Position numbers and translations under genes: made by a program. The notes under the pieces are model-generated. The model did no database searches. It was not told the origin of the DNA and was given only the letters and a program-made list of their open reading frames with translations. Positions 26,597 through 35,939 of a stretch of 64,000 nt of DNA are shown here, piece after piece. Source of the stretch: Paramicrobacterium chengjingii (lineage in GTDB: Bacteria > Actinomycetota > Actinomycetes > Actinomycetales > Microbacteriaceae); contig NZ_CP061169.1 in NCBI RefSeq assembly GCF_011751765.2, positions 2,108,001 through 2,172,000 on the forward strand. Direction: 5' to 3'. Positions within the stretch are counted from its first letter, which is position 1. The number at the start of each line of letters is the position of its first letter.

Positions 26597-27058
26597 TCAG
26601 GCGGGCTCGATGGGGTACCGACCGGCGATCGCGACACGATTGAACGAGTTGATCGCCACGATCACCCACACGAGAGCAGCATATTGTTCCGCGGTGAAGA
26701 TCTCTGTCGCTTCACGATAAACCGCGTCCGGAAGCTGCCCATCGTGAATGAGTGTCACTGCCTCAGTAAGCCTCAGTGCCGCGCACTCCCGCGGAGAGTA
26801 TAGGCCGGCTTCCTGCCACGTCGACAGAACCGCGATGCGCTGAGGGGACTCACCGAGTTTCACAAGGGAACGCGAATGAACGTCCAGGCAGTATGCACAC
26901 CCGTTGATCTGCGATGCACGCAGCTGAACGAGCTCCACGAGGACCGGATCGAGATCATTGTCTGACGCGATTTCGGCAACGGTGCTCGACAGCTTCTTTA
27001 ACGCTGCATACGCGTCACGATGTGTTCGCGACGGATGAATGCGAGATGATGGGGCCAT
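26597..27058 (-). CDS. Carboxymuconolactone decarboxylase/AhpD family protein
   Basis: A 153-residue all-helical protein with the AhpD-like redox motif E-x11-C-x2-C-x3-H: Glu42, Cys54, Cys57 and His61 (N-G-C-A-Y-C-L-D-V-H). Such proteins act as alkylhydroperoxidases or related thiol redox enzymes. It lies upstream of the iron-boxed gene on the same strand; the iron box starts 2 nt before its stop codon end. It is divergent from the alpha/beta hydrolase, with 94 nt between. Whether it is iron-regulated cannot be told: no box precedes it. Confidence 0.9.
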   Translation of the reverse strand: MAPSSRIHPSRTHRDAYAALKKLSSTVAEIASDNDLDPVLVELVQLRASQINGCAYCLDVHSRSLVKLGESPQRIAVLSTWQEAGLYSPRECAALRLTEAVTLIHDGQLPDAVYREATEIFTAEQYAALVWVIVAINSFNRVAIAGRYPIEPA

Positions 27059-27152
27059 GCATCACAACTCTAGTCAGGATGCCCAGGCGAGCACCAGCCT
27101 GCCCGCTGAACACCCTCGGCCGCTGGCACGATTGGTGTGAGGAATCATCATC

Positions 27153-28082
27153 ATGGCAAACACAGCCCAGAGCACTGACGAGTTTCGATTTCGCGCGGAG
27201 GAGGCCGCCGAGTTCGGCATCCCCCTTCCACTTATTCCCGCGATTCGGGTGCACGACGTCGACGATGACGGCCGACGACTCGGCGTCATTCGATACGGCA
27301 CGGGCACGCCTGACGTCGTGTTCCTACATGGTGCTGCACTGAACGCGCACACCTGGGATGCGACCGCCGCCTCGCTCGCCGCTCCGGCCATCGCTGTCGA
27401 TCTACCTGGTCACGGCGACTCCGAGTGGCGCGACGACGCAGATTACCGTCCTGCGAGTGTCTCCGCTGCCCTCGCACCGGTCGTCGATCGGCTGAGCGGG
27501 CGTCATATCCTGGTGGGCCAGTCACTTGGAGGTCTGGCTGCTGCGCTCCTCGCCGCGCACGATTCCGCAACGACCGGACTGCTCCTAGTCGACATCACGC
27601 CGGATGTCTCGAAGGAGGCCGCCTCGCCGGTCGCCACGTTTCTCGCCGGACCACACGACTTCGCCACTCGCGACGAGATCGTGGATGGAGCCCGAGCGGC
27701 GGGAATCGGAGTCTCCCGAGAGTCCGTCGCGCGCGGCGTTGCGCTGAACACGCGACGACGGGACGACGGCCGCGTGGTGTTCTCCCATCATTTGGCTCAC
27801 CTCGGCGGGCTTCAGCCCTCCCTCACATCAGACAGGACACGACTCTGGAATGCCCTGGAGAGTCTCTCTGTTCCCGTATGGCTGGTGCGCGCGCAGCGCG
27901 GCTTTGTGGACGACGCTCTCACGCAGGCGTTCTCGGCGCACCTACCCGACTCGCGCGTCATTGAAATCGACACAGGGCACAATGTTCAAGAGGATGATCC
28001 TGTGGCACTCGCCCGAATCGTCGCAGAGATGAGTGGAACGTGTAACACCCGCATCACCACGGAAAGGACAACGCTCGAATGA
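27153..28082 (+). CDS. Alpha/beta hydrolase
   Basis: A 309-residue serine hydrolase. An oxyanion-side H-G (59-60) precedes the nucleophile elbow G-Q-S-L-G-G with Ser124, and the C-terminal D-T-G-H-N-V-Q-E segment supplies the His. No signal peptide. The ATG follows a short GTGAGGA site. Its stop overlaps the start of the ABC binding protein by 4 nt (ATGA), so the enzyme is translationally coupled to a peptide-type importer and may hydrolyse the imported compound, for example an ester or amide. The substrate cannot be read from sequence. Confidence 0.88.
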   Translation: MANTAQSTDEFRFRAEEAAEFGIPLPLIPAIRVHDVDDDGRRLGVIRYGTGTPDVVFLHGAALNAHTWDATAASLAAPAIAVDLPGHGDSEWRDDADYRPASVSAALAPVVDRLSGRHILVGQSLGGLAAALLAAHDSATTGLLLVDITPDVSKEAASPVATFLAGPHDFATRDEIVDGARAAGIGVSRESVARGVALNTRRRDDGRVVFSHHLAHLGGLQPSLTSDRTRLWNALESLSVPVWLVRAQRGFVDDALTQAFSAHLPDSRVIEIDTGHNVQEDDPVALARIVAEMSGTCNTRITTERTTLE

Positions 28083-29569
28083 GAACCCGTTCTGCCATCA
28101 TCGGCATCGTCGCCGCTTCGGCACTGCTGCTGAGCGGCTGCGGCAACCAAGGCGATGGAAAAAACGGGCCAGTCGGAGACGCGACTGTCACCGTCGGTCT
28201 CGTGCTGGAACCCACAGACCTCGACATTCGACGCACATCGGGAGCTGCCCTCGATCAGGTTCTCATCGATAACGTTTACGAGGGGTTGGTCTCACGCACG
28301 CCAAAGGGCGAGATCGTCGACACCATTGCGTCGTCGCACGAGGTCAGCGACGACGGGCTCACCTATACATTCGAGATCAACGACGGCATCACCTTCCACA
28401 ATGGCGACCCGCTGACCGTCGACGACGTCGTCTGGTCGCTCACCCAGGTGAAAGACGACCCGGAGCTTCGTGATCACGAACTGCTCGAGTCCGTTACGAC
28501 GATCGAGGCGCCGAACGACAACACTGTCACTCTGACCCTCTCGGAGCCCGACTCAAACCTGCTCTGGAACCTCACTGGCCGTGCAGGCCTGGTGCTCGAT
28601 AAGGACGCCGACAACGATCTCTCGTCCACCGCAAACGGCTCTGGCCCCTTCACTCTTGAAGAGTGGAAGCAAGGCGACTCCATCACCCTTGCACGCAACG
28701 ATGATTACTGGGGCGATTCCGCTGCCGTGAGCGAGGTTGTGCTCGTCTACATCGGTGATACCACGGCCGGAGTGAACGCGGCGCTTGCAGGAGACCTCGA
28801 CGTGCTCACCGCCGTGGACCCGAACCTCAGAACTCAGTTCGACGACACGGACTTCACCGTGCATGAGGGAAAGACGACGGACAAATACACGCTTGCGTTC
28901 AACAATGCACGCAAGCCCCTCGATGACGTGCGCGTGCGGCAGGCACTGCAGCTCGCTGTCGATCATGCTGCTGTCATCGATGCGATCGGAGGTGCCGGTG
29001 TCGAAATGGGCGGACCGATTCCTCCGCTCGACCCGGGCTACGAAGATCTCACGTCGCTTCGCCCGTACGACCCCAAGAAGGCGAAGAGTCTGCTGGACGA
29101 AGCCGGCATTGACAATCTGTCGCTGACTCTCACAGTCCCCAATATCTATGGAACGACAGTCGCAAATCTGCTGGTGTCTGCCTACAAGCAGATCGGAGTC
29201 ACCCTCACCGTCGACTCCGTCGAGTTCTCCACGTGGCTGAACGATGCATACACGAACCACGACTATGACCTCAGTTTCGTCGACCACCTTGAACCACGTG
29301 ACTTCGGCAATTGGGCTAACCCGGACTACTACTTCGGCTACGACAATGCTGACGTTCAGAAGCTGTACGCAGAATCAGTGCGGGCCACCGATCCTGAAGT
29401 CGCCGAGCAGAAGCTCAGTGAGGCAGCCCGCATCGTCGCTGAAGACCACGCTGCCGATTGGCTCTACAACGCGCTCACGCTCACGGCCATCGCCGACGGC
29501 ATTTCGGGGTTCCCCACGGACTCCCCTAATGCCCGGCTCGATCTCAGTACGCTCTCTGTGGCCGCGTGA
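28079..29569 (+). CDS. ABC transporter substrate-binding lipoprotein, family 5 (dipeptide/oligopeptide type)
   Basis: A 496-residue extracytoplasmic lipoprotein of the DppA/OppA class. The signal peptide ends in the lipobox L-S-G-C (Cys21). The mature protein shows the SBP family 5 pattern: E-P-T-D-L-D-I, Y-E-G-L-V-S, F-H-N-G-D-P-L-T-V-D-D-V and V-R-Q-A-L-Q-L-A-V-D. It starts inside the hydrolase stop and its own stop overlaps the first permease start. Ligand class is peptide, opine or similar; the exact ligand is unknown. Confidence 0.93.
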   Translation: MRTRSAIIGIVAASALLLSGCGNQGDGKNGPVGDATVTVGLVLEPTDLDIRRTSGAALDQVLIDNVYEGLVSRTPKGEIVDTIASSHEVSDDGLTYTFEINDGITFHNGDPLTVDDVVWSLTQVKDDPELRDHELLESVTTIEAPNDNTVTLTLSEPDSNLLWNLTGRAGLVLDKDADNDLSSTANGSGPFTLEEWKQGDSITLARNDDYWGDSAAVSEVVLVYIGDTTAGVNAALAGDLDVLTAVDPNLRTQFDDTDFTVHEGKTTDKYTLAFNNARKPLDDVRVRQALQLAVDHAAVIDAIGGAGVEMGGPIPPLDPGYEDLTSLRPYDPKKAKSLLDEAGIDNLSLTLTVPNIYGTTVANLLVSAYKQIGVTLTVDSVEFSTWLNDAYTNHDYDLSFVDHLEPRDFGNWANPDYYFGYDNADVQKLYAESVRATDPEVAEQKLSEAARIVAEDHAADWLYNALTLTAIADGISGFPTDSPNARLDLSTLSVAA

Positions 29570-30519
29570 TTCGGTTCGTCCTCACCCGCCTTGCCCTACT
29601 CATTGTCGGGCTGCTCGTCGCGAGCGCGCTGATTTTCGTGACGCTTCGGGTTCTCCCTGGAGACGTTGCGCAGGTTATCGCGGGCACAGATGGGACCCCG
29701 GAACAAGTGCAGGCAATCCGGGAATCGCTTGGTCTCGACAGGCCGCTCTTTGCTCAGTACGTCGATTGGCTTTCCGGCATCCTGACCGGAGACCTCGGTC
29801 GGTCAATGCTGACGGGTGCCACCGTCTCATCCGAGGTTCTCGAGAAGTCGCAGGTGACGATTCCGCTTGCTCTGCTTGCGTTGGCGATCGCACTCGTCAT
29901 CGCGATCCCGCTCGGAATCCTGTCCGCGCTCAAGCACCGCAGCGTCACAGGCTCTGCTCTGAGCATGGTGTCGCAGGCGATCGCCGCCGTTCCCGTCGTG
30001 TGGGCGGGGATGCTGCTCGTTGTCGTGTTCGCCGTCGGCCTCGGCTGGTTTCCGCCGCAGGGGTTTCCCCGAGTCGGTTGGGAGGAACCGGGGCGAGCAC
30101 TCTATTCACTGCTCCTCCCCGCGCTCACGATCGGCGTCGTAGAAGGAGCGGTACTACTCCGTTTCATCCGATCGGCAGCCCTCGAAGCTCTCGGACAGGA
30201 CTACGTGCGCACGGCAGCCGCGAAGGGTCTCACTCGCACCCGCGCGCTGATCACTCACGGTATGCCGAACGTCGCGCTCACCGTCGTCTCGGTGCTCGCC
30301 CTTCAGATTGCCGGCCTACTCGTCGGCGCGGTGATCATCGAACAGCTCTTCAACCTTCCCGGAATCGGGCGGATGCTGGTGTCCGATGTGGGAAATCGGG
30401 ATCTCGAGAAGGTGCAGGGAGATGTTCTCGTCATGACCGGTCTTGTGCTCGTGATCGGCACGGCTGTCGACATTGTCGCTCGCATGATCGATCCACGGCA
30501 GAGAGAGTCGGGGGCATGA
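29566..30519 (+). CDS. ABC permease, DppB type
   Basis: A 317-residue inner-membrane permease with six hydrophobic helices; the first spans about residues 8-30. The EAA-type loop is visible as A-A-A-K-G-L-T-R-T-R-A, and the end A-R-M-I-D-P-R-Q is typical of DppB. It starts with GTG overlapping the binding-protein stop and its end overlaps the DppC-type gene (ATGATGA), so all subunits are made from one coupled message. Confidence 0.94.
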   Translation: MIRFVLTRLALLIVGLLVASALIFVTLRVLPGDVAQVIAGTDGTPEQVQAIRESLGLDRPLFAQYVDWLSGILTGDLGRSMLTGATVSSEVLEKSQVTIPLALLALAIALVIAIPLGILSALKHRSVTGSALSMVSQAIAAVPVVWAGMLLVVVFAVGLGWFPPQGFPRVGWEEPGRALYSLLLPALTIGVVEGAVLLRFIRSAALEALGQDYVRTAAAKGLTRTRALITHGMPNVALTVVSVLALQIAGLLVGAVIIEQLFNLPGIGRMLVSDVGNRDLEKVQGDVLVMTGLVLVIGTAVDIVARMIDPRQRESGA

Positions 30520-31391
30520 TGACAACGACTCCACCCACCAGACGCCCCGGCTGGGTACGCTCCCTTCTGCGCAGTCCCTCCGGAGTCTTCGGGCTCGTGT
30601 CGACGACAATCCTCGTGCTCTGCGCGGCCCTCTCGCTCATCTGGACCCCGTACGACCCGGTGCACACTGATGTGCTGGCCAAATGGCAGTCGCCGTCGCC
30701 GCAGAACATGCTCGGCACAGACAACATCGGCCGCGACATCTTCAGCGTGCTTCTCGCCGGTTCACGGGTCACTCTGCAGGTGGCGGTCGGCTCGTCTGTC
30801 GTCGCCGCGATCGTCGGCGTCGTCTTCGCGACACTCGGTGCGCTCACTGCGCGGTGGTTCCGCGAGATCGTCGCCGTTTTCATCGACATTTTGATTGCCT
30901 TCCCTACGCTCCTCATCGCGATGATGCTCGCCTCGGCATTCGGCGGCTCCATCATGGTGGTGATCCTTGCCGTCGGCATCAGCTTCGGCGTCAACATCGG
31001 CCGGGTGTCCCGCCCAGAGATTCGCCGTGTCTCGCGGTCCGAGTATGTGACGGCCGGTGTCGCAGCAGGTCTCGGCCCCGTGCGCAACCTCACACGACAC
31101 GTACTTCCGAATGTCGCGCCCGTGTTCATCGTTCAGCTGTCGTGGTGCATGGCAGTTGCGGTTCTCGCAGAGACCGGACTCTCGTACCTCGGGTACGGGG
31201 CCCCCGTCTCGACCCCGTCATGGGGCCGTGTGCTTGCGGAGCTGCAGAGTTACATCGGCATCCATCCACTCTCGGTCGTGTGGCCGGGCATTGCCATTAC
31301 CGTGACCGTACTCGGGTTCAATCTCCTGGGCGATGGCCTGCGCGATGCCACCGACCCGCGCCTCGGACGTGCGGAGGTGATCACCGCATGA
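30516..31391 (+). CDS. ABC permease, DppC type
   Basis: A 291-residue permease. The start is the ATG at 30516 (M-M-T-T-T-P-P-T), which overlaps the DppB-type stop; the longer frame upstream is antisense noise. It has the DppC N-terminus, the periplasmic H-x-L-G-T-D-N-x-G-R-D motif (here M-L-G-T-D-N-I-G-R-D), the EAA loop G-V-A-A-G-L-G-P-V-R and an end D-G-L-R-D-A-T-D-P-R typical of the family. It pairs with the DppB-type protein to form the channel. Confidence 0.94.
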   Translation: MMTTTPPTRRPGWVRSLLRSPSGVFGLVSTTILVLCAALSLIWTPYDPVHTDVLAKWQSPSPQNMLGTDNIGRDIFSVLLAGSRVTLQVAVGSSVVAAIVGVVFATLGALTARWFREIVAVFIDILIAFPTLLIAMMLASAFGGSIMVVILAVGISFGVNIGRVSRPEIRRVSRSEYVTAGVAAGLGPVRNLTRHVLPNVAPVFIVQLSWCMAVAVLAETGLSYLGYGAPVSTPSWGRVLAELQSYIGIHPLSVVWPGIAITVTVLGFNLLGDGLRDATDPRLGRAEVITA

Positions 31392-32176
31392 GTCTCAGCG
31401 TTCGCGATCTGACGATCACCATCGGCGGTCGCACTGTCGTCGACCACGTGTCGTTCGCCGTGGGTGATGGTGGTCGGCTCGGCATTATCGGCGAGTCCGG
31501 TTCGGGAAAGTCGATGACTGCGCTTGCTGTGCTCGGACTGCTGCCCGAGGCAGCGACGGCTACCGGAAGCATCCGTCTCGATGGTCGTGAGCTTCTCGGC
31601 CTGCCAGACAAAGAACTTGCCCGGGTACGCGGATCCCGCATCGGAATGGTCTTTCAGGAGCCGCGCACTGCCCTTAACCCCATTCGCACCATCGGTCGCC
31701 AGATCGTCGAGCCCGTGCGTATTCACGAGCACTTGAGTCGTTCCCACTGCAGAGCACGAGCGCTCGATCTCGCGCGGCTTGTCGCGCTGAACGACCCGGA
31801 GACCGTGCTCTCGCGCTACCCTCACCAGCTCTCCGGCGGTCAGCGTCAGCGGGTGGGAATCGCGATTGCGCTAGCGGCGCGGCCCCAGCTGCTCATTGCC
31901 GATGAACCGACGACGGCGCTCGACGTCACGATTCAAGCCGAGATTCTCGACCTCTTCGAGCGCATCGTCAGCACGCTGGGTACCTCACTCGTCTTCATCA
32001 CCCACGATCTGGCAGTTCTGCAGTCGATCGTCGACACCGCAATCGTTCTTGATCGTGGCAACGTCGCAGAGGCAGGCGCCGTCAACGATCTCCTCATCGC
32101 TCCGCAATCTGCGGTTACCAAGACAATCGTGGATGCCGCACGGGCAACGAGCTGGACGAAACCGGAGGCGCCGTGA
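31388..32176 (+). CDS. ABC ATPase, DppD type
   Basis: A 262-residue ATP-binding subunit starting at the ATG at 31388, which overlaps the DppC-type stop. Walker A is G-E-S-G-S-G-K-S near 36-43, the Q-loop lies in V-F-Q-E-P, the signature is L-S-G-G-Q-R-Q-R and Walker B is L-L-I-A-D-E-P. The C-terminal iron-sulfur-type Cys extension of some DppD proteins is absent. It forms a heterodimeric motor with the DppF-type protein. Confidence 0.94.
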   Translation: MSLSVRDLTITIGGRTVVDHVSFAVGDGGRLGIIGESGSGKSMTALAVLGLLPEAATATGSIRLDGRELLGLPDKELARVRGSRIGMVFQEPRTALNPIRTIGRQIVEPVRIHEHLSRSHCRARALDLARLVALNDPETVLSRYPHQLSGGQRQRVGIAIALAARPQLLIADEPTTALDVTIQAEILDLFERIVSTLGTSLVFITHDLAVLQSIVDTAIVLDRGNVAEAGAVNDLLIAPQSAVTKTIVDAARATSWTKPEAP

Positions 32177-32976
32177 ACACTCCTCTCATCCGGATCTCTG
32201 GCCTCACCCGCGACTTCGCCAATCGGCGCGACTCTGCTTTTGCGCCGCGCACCGTCACCCATGCGCTGCAGAGTACGAGTCTCGAGATCGAGGAGGGCCA
32301 TTCGCTCGGCATCATCGGTGAGTCCGGTTCAGGCAAATCGACGCTGGTTCGTCTGATGCTCGCGCTCGATGCGCCGACAAGTGGCGTCGTCGAGTTTCGT
32401 GGCCGCCGCGTTACCCGAGGTAGGCAGGCAACATGGTTTCGACGGCAGACGGGCATGGTTTTTCAAGATCCGTACGCGTCGCTCGACCCCCGCATGACGG
32501 TGGGGCGCATCGTCGCTGAACCTCTGTGGGGGCTGCGCATACAGGGAGACCATCGTGCCCGCGTGCGTGAGGTCCTGGAACAGGTGGGATTGGATGTCGA
32601 GATGACAGGCCGGTATCCACACGAGTTCTCGGGTGGTCAACGCCAGCGCATTGCCCTGGCACGGGCTATCGTGCACAATCCATGCATGCTCGTCGGCGAC
32701 GAGCCTGTGAGCGCCCTCGATGTCACCGTGCGTGCCCAGATTCTCGAACTGCTCGCAGGGCTCAAAGAACAGCTCGGACTCACTCTCGTGCTCGTCTCAC
32801 ACGACATCGGAGTCGTTCGTGACCTGTGCGAGCAGGTTGCCGTCATGACCGACGGACGCATTGTCGAGGCAGGTGAGACTCCGCAGGTGCTCAGCCACCC
32901 CCAGCATACGTACACGCAGCGGCTTCTCGACGCCGTTCCCGTGCTCGACCTTCCCGAGGCGCCGACCGACGGCTGA
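32173..32976 (+). CDS. ABC ATPase, DppF type
   Basis: A 267-residue ATP-binding subunit. Walker A is G-E-S-G-S-G-K-S near 53-60, the Q-loop is V-F-Q-D-P-Y-A-S-L-D-P, the signature F-S-G-G-Q-R-Q-R and Walker B L-V-G-D-E-P. The Y-A-S-L-D-P-R motif is typical of DppF. It starts with GTG inside the end of the DppD-type gene. Its stop codon abuts the stop codon of the convergent amidase with no gap, and no terminator hairpin lies between. Confidence 0.94.
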   Translation: MNTPLIRISGLTRDFANRRDSAFAPRTVTHALQSTSLEIEEGHSLGIIGESGSGKSTLVRLMLALDAPTSGVVEFRGRRVTRGRQATWFRRQTGMVFQDPYASLDPRMTVGRIVAEPLWGLRIQGDHRARVREVLEQVGLDVEMTGRYPHEFSGGQRQRIALARAIVHNPCMLVGDEPVSALDVTVRAQILELLAGLKEQLGLTLVLVSHDIGVVRDLCEQVAVMTDGRIVEAGETPQVLSHPQHTYTQRLLDAVPVLDLPEAPTDG

Positions 32977-34398
32977 TTACGCGGGCGCGCGGTACTGCCA
33001 CCGGATGCTGCGCTCGAGCTGAGCGCCGAGAGCGAAAAGCGTCGCCTCGCCTCCCGGCCTGCCGATTAGCTGCACTCCCATCGGGAGACCGTCGGGCGTC
33101 TCGCCCACCGGAAGCGTGATTGCCGGAAGACCTGCAACATTCACGAACGAGGTGAACGGCTCGTACTCGCACTGCTGCCGGAAATTGTGCTCGGGGTCGT
33201 GGGCGTCAAACCAGCCGAGCGGGCGAGGCGTGAGTGCGAGCGTCGGCGTCATCACAGCGTCGAATCGGAAGAACTGCTCGATCACGCTGCGCTCAAACTC
33301 CGTGAGGGCTCCCAGCGTCTCGATCAGTTGTCGGGCGCTGATCCCCCGCCCCCGCTCAACAAGGTGCCGCGTGAGAGGCTCAAGCTTCGTGAGCTGCGCG
33401 CCGTCGACGGGCAGCGAGGCGGCAGACGCGTGCCAGAGCGCACGGAAGCGCTCTCCGTAACGGCCGTCGTGCTCGAGCGTGAACTCCTCGATGCCGTGCC
33501 CCATATTCGTGTAGCGGTTGGCAGCCTCGCTGACGGCCGCCGTCGCGGCGGGGTCGATGACGATGTCGAGCTCGTCATCGAACGGCGTATTCGTCAGGAT
33601 GCCGAGCTGAAAGCGCCCCTCGCCACGCACGGCTGCGCCGAGCAGGTCCCCGTCGTTGCCATCGGGCGCCCGCAATGCGTAATGATGTGGAATGCGGCCG
33701 TTCTCCCGACCGATCATGGCGTCGACCAGTAGAGCCGAATCGGCGACGGTGCGCGCGAGAGCGCCCCCGACAGAGAGCCCTCCGAGCGAGGTCACGCCAC
33801 TGGCCGACGGGATCAGCCCTCGCGACGGTTTGATTCCGACGAGCCCGCATGCCGCAGCGGGAATGCGTATCGATCCCCCGCCATCACTTCCGGGCGCAAA
33901 CGGCAGAATCCGCGCTGCCACGGCCGCTGCGGCTCCCCCGCTTGATCCGCCGACGCCACGCGTACGATCCCACGGATTGCGAACGGGCCCGGTGGCGAGG
34001 GGTTCGGTGTAGCCGGCAAGTCCGAACTCCGGGGTTGCCGTCTTGCCGATGCTGATGGCACCCGCTGCATCCAGAACCTTCACGAGTTCGTCGGATGCCG
34101 GAGCCACGCTCCCCTGAAACAGGCGCGAACCGAACCCAGTGGGAACCCCTTCTCTGTTTACAAGATCCTTGTCGGCGAGGGGCAAGCCCCACAGCAACGC
34201 CGTCCGGTCAGCGGACCTCTCGAGCTCGCGCGCGCGTTGCCGCGCAGCATCCGCAGTCACCGTCACGAACGCGCCGATGTCAGGGTCACACTGTGCCGCA
34301 CGCTCAAGAGCATGGTCGGCAACCTCCATGGGGGTCGTGTCGCCTCGCTGCAGTGCCGCCCAGAGGTCGAGGGCGGTCAGATCGTGAAGTTCTGCCAT
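32977..34398 (-). CDS. Amidase, amidase-signature family
   Basis: A 473-residue hydrolase with the Ser-cisSer-Lys triad of the amidase-signature family: Lys77 in L-P-L-A-D-K-D-L, the G-G-S-S-G-G segment at 150-155 and the nucleophile Ser176 in D-G-G-G-S-I-R-I-P-A-A. It hydrolyses a carboxylic amide to acid and ammonia; the substrate is unknown. No GatC or GatB partner is near, so it is not the transamidosome subunit. It faces the dipeptide-type transporter operon, which may supply its substrate. Confidence 0.92.
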   Translation of the reverse strand: MAELHDLTALDLWAALQRGDTTPMEVADHALERAAQCDPDIGAFVTVTADAARQRARELERSADRTALLWGLPLADKDLVNREGVPTGFGSRLFQGSVAPASDELVKVLDAAGAISIGKTATPEFGLAGYTEPLATGPVRNPWDRTRGVGGSSGGAAAAVAARILPFAPGSDGGGSIRIPAAACGLVGIKPSRGLIPSASGVTSLGGLSVGGALARTVADSALLVDAMIGRENGRIPHHYALRAPDGNDGDLLGAAVRGEGRFQLGILTNTPFDDELDIVIDPAATAAVSEAANRYTNMGHGIEEFTLEHDGRYGERFRALWHASAASLPVDGAQLTKLEPLTRHLVERGRGISARQLIETLGALTEFERSVIEQFFRFDAVMTPTLALTPRPLGWFDAHDPEHNFRQQCEYEPFTSFVNVAGLPAITLPVGETPDGLPMGVQLIGRPGGEATLFALGAQLERSIRWQYRAPA

Positions 34399-34484
34399 GT
34401 TCCGAGGCTACCGACTTCGGCCACGCTGCGCCTGAAGCCGTCGCCGGAGCTCACCCCCCCCCGGGACACGCTCCTCGGCCACAT

Positions 34485-34542
34485 TTCATGCGGCCCATAG
34501 AGCCCGCACAGGTGCCGCGCGGCGACATATGGGCCACATGAA
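34485..34542. repeat. Inverted repeat downstream of ung
   Basis: Arms TTCATGCGGCCCATA (34485-34499) and TATGGGCCACATGAA (34528-34542) are reverse complements at 14 of 15 positions around a 28-nt GC-rich spacer. The right arm ends directly at the ung stop codon. It probably ends transcription of the leftward operon; a nine-C run lies just beyond (34454-34462). Confidence 0.55.
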
Positions 34543-35238
34543 TCACGGGGCGACACGCCAGTCCACGGGCGAGGAACCCTGCTTCTCGAGGAGTTCGTTC
34601 ACGCGCGAGAACGGGCGCGAACCGAAGAATCCACGCGATGCCGAGAGCGGGCTGGGATGGGCGCTCGAAACGATCGGGGTGTTACCGAGCATCTGGGTGA
34701 GGTTCTGCGCGTCACGACCCCACAGCAGCGCGACGAGCGGAGCATCGCGTTCGACGAGAACACGGATCGCGTGCTCGGTCACGGACTCCCATCCCTTGCC
34801 GCGATGGGAGGCGGGCGATCCGGGCGTCACGGTCAGCACGCGGTTGAGCAGCATGACGCCGCTGCGTGCCCACGCGGTGAGATCACCGGTTGCAGCGGGC
34901 GGAATGCCGAGATCATCATTCAGCTCGCGGTAGATGTTCTGCAAGCTGCGCGGCAGTGGGCGCACGTGCGGATCGACGGCGAAGGACAGTCCAATGGGGT
35001 GCCCGGGTGTGGGGTACGGGTCTTGGCCGACAATCAGCACTCGCACCGCGGCGAGCGGCTGCTCGAAGGCACGCAGCACCTGATGTCCGTGAGGCAGGTA
35101 CCCTCGGCCCTCCGCAGTCTCTGCGCGCAGAAAGTCACCCATCTGCGCGATGGTGCCTGCCACAGGGGCGAGGGCTTCGGCCCAGCCCGAATCCATAGCG
35201 CCGGATGCTGCCAGTTCTGGAAGCGTAAGCGGGCTCAC
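34543..35238 (-). CDS. ung: Uracil-DNA glycosylase, family 1
   Basis: Removes uracil from DNA to start base-excision repair. The 231-residue protein has the water-activating motif [10 protein letters not shown] (Asp73) and the DNA-intercalation loop [12 protein letters not shown]. It starts with GTG overlapping the peptidase-like gene stop by 4 nt and is the last gene of a five-gene operon. An inverted repeat follows directly. Confidence 0.97.
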   Translation of the reverse strand: MSPLTLPELAASGAMDSGWAEALAPVAGTIAQMGDFLRAETAEGRGYLPHGHQVLRAFEQPLAAVRVLIVGQDPYPTPGHPIGLSFAVDPHVRPLPRSLQNIYRELNDDLGIPPAATGDLTAWARSGVMLLNRVLTVTPGSPASHRGKGWESVTEHAIRVLVERDAPLVALLWGRDAQNLTQMLGNTPIVSSAHPSPLSASRGFFGSRPFSRVNELLEKQGSSPVDWRVAP

Positions 35239-35939
35239 GACGCAGCCGCCGTGGCGACGTTGACGCCGTGTTCACCCGGGATCACCTGCCAGATGCTTCC
35301 GCTGCCGACGACCGTCAGACCGCCATCCGTGACAACAAGCGCCGTGTTTTCATCAATCGCGACTCCACCGTTCACGAGACCCGCTTCTGTCGCGGCGATG
35401 AGCCTCGAAACGGTTCCCCACTGCGCAGCGTGCACGTCGATCGTAATGTCGACCAGACCGATCCCCTCGGCGATCTCGAGTTCGCTGTCGTTCGAGCTGA
35501 TCGTCGGGGGCGAGACCGGCACACCACCGATGCTGTGCCCGGCAACGAGTGCCTTGTCCGCGGCGATGAGAGCACCAGCCGAGGTGCCGAAATACGGCGT
35601 GCCCTCGGCAACGCGACGTCTGATCTCACCGATGATGGGGTGCAGCACCCGCAGGTACTCGCGGGCGTCACCGCCCGAAACATACACCGCGTCGATGTCG
35701 ACGAGGTCGGCGAGAACTGCATCGTGTGTCGCGTCGTACTCGCAAACAACCGGTTCGCACTCGCCAGCAGCGGTCAGGGCGTCAACGATTTCGTCCGGTC
35801 GCGTCTTTCGATATTCCCTGCCGGTGTAGATCAGGGCGATGCGCGGCACCGCGGCATCTCGGCGAGCGCTGCTGCGCGCGGCATCCGCCACGAACTCGAG
35901 AAGCGGTGCCTCGCCTCCCCCGCTCAGGTAGATGCTCAC
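35235..35939 (-). CDS. Peptidase E/cyanophycinase-like (S51) protein
   Basis: A 234-residue protein of the S51 class with a type 1 glutamine-amidotransferase-like fold. The nucleophile elbow is F-G-T-S-A-G-A with Ser120, and the Y-V-S-G-G-D-A segment at 86-92 matches the family. Peptidase E cleaves Asp-X dipeptides; the C-terminal part here ends with a [10 protein letters not shown] stretch seen in cyanophycinase relatives. No signal peptide. It is coupled by 4-nt overlaps to the phosphoribosyltransferase before it and ung after it. Confidence 0.83.
   Translation of the reverse strand: MSIYLSGGGEAPLLEFVADAARSSARRDAAVPRIALIYTGREYRKTRPDEIVDALTAAGECEPVVCEYDATHDAVLADLVDIDAVYVSGGDAREYLRVLHPIIGEIRRRVAEGTPYFGTSAGALIAADKALVAGHSIGGVPVSPPTISSNDSELEIAEGIGLVDITIDVHAAQWGTVSRLIAATEAGLVNGGVAIDENTALVVTDGGLTVVGSGSIWQVIPGEHGVNVATAAAS

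Noticed and set aside
29244..30515. Upstream extension of the DppC-type frame
   Set aside because: It overlaps the binding protein and DppB-type genes in another frame; the ATG at 30516 overlaps the preceding stop as at the other junctions.
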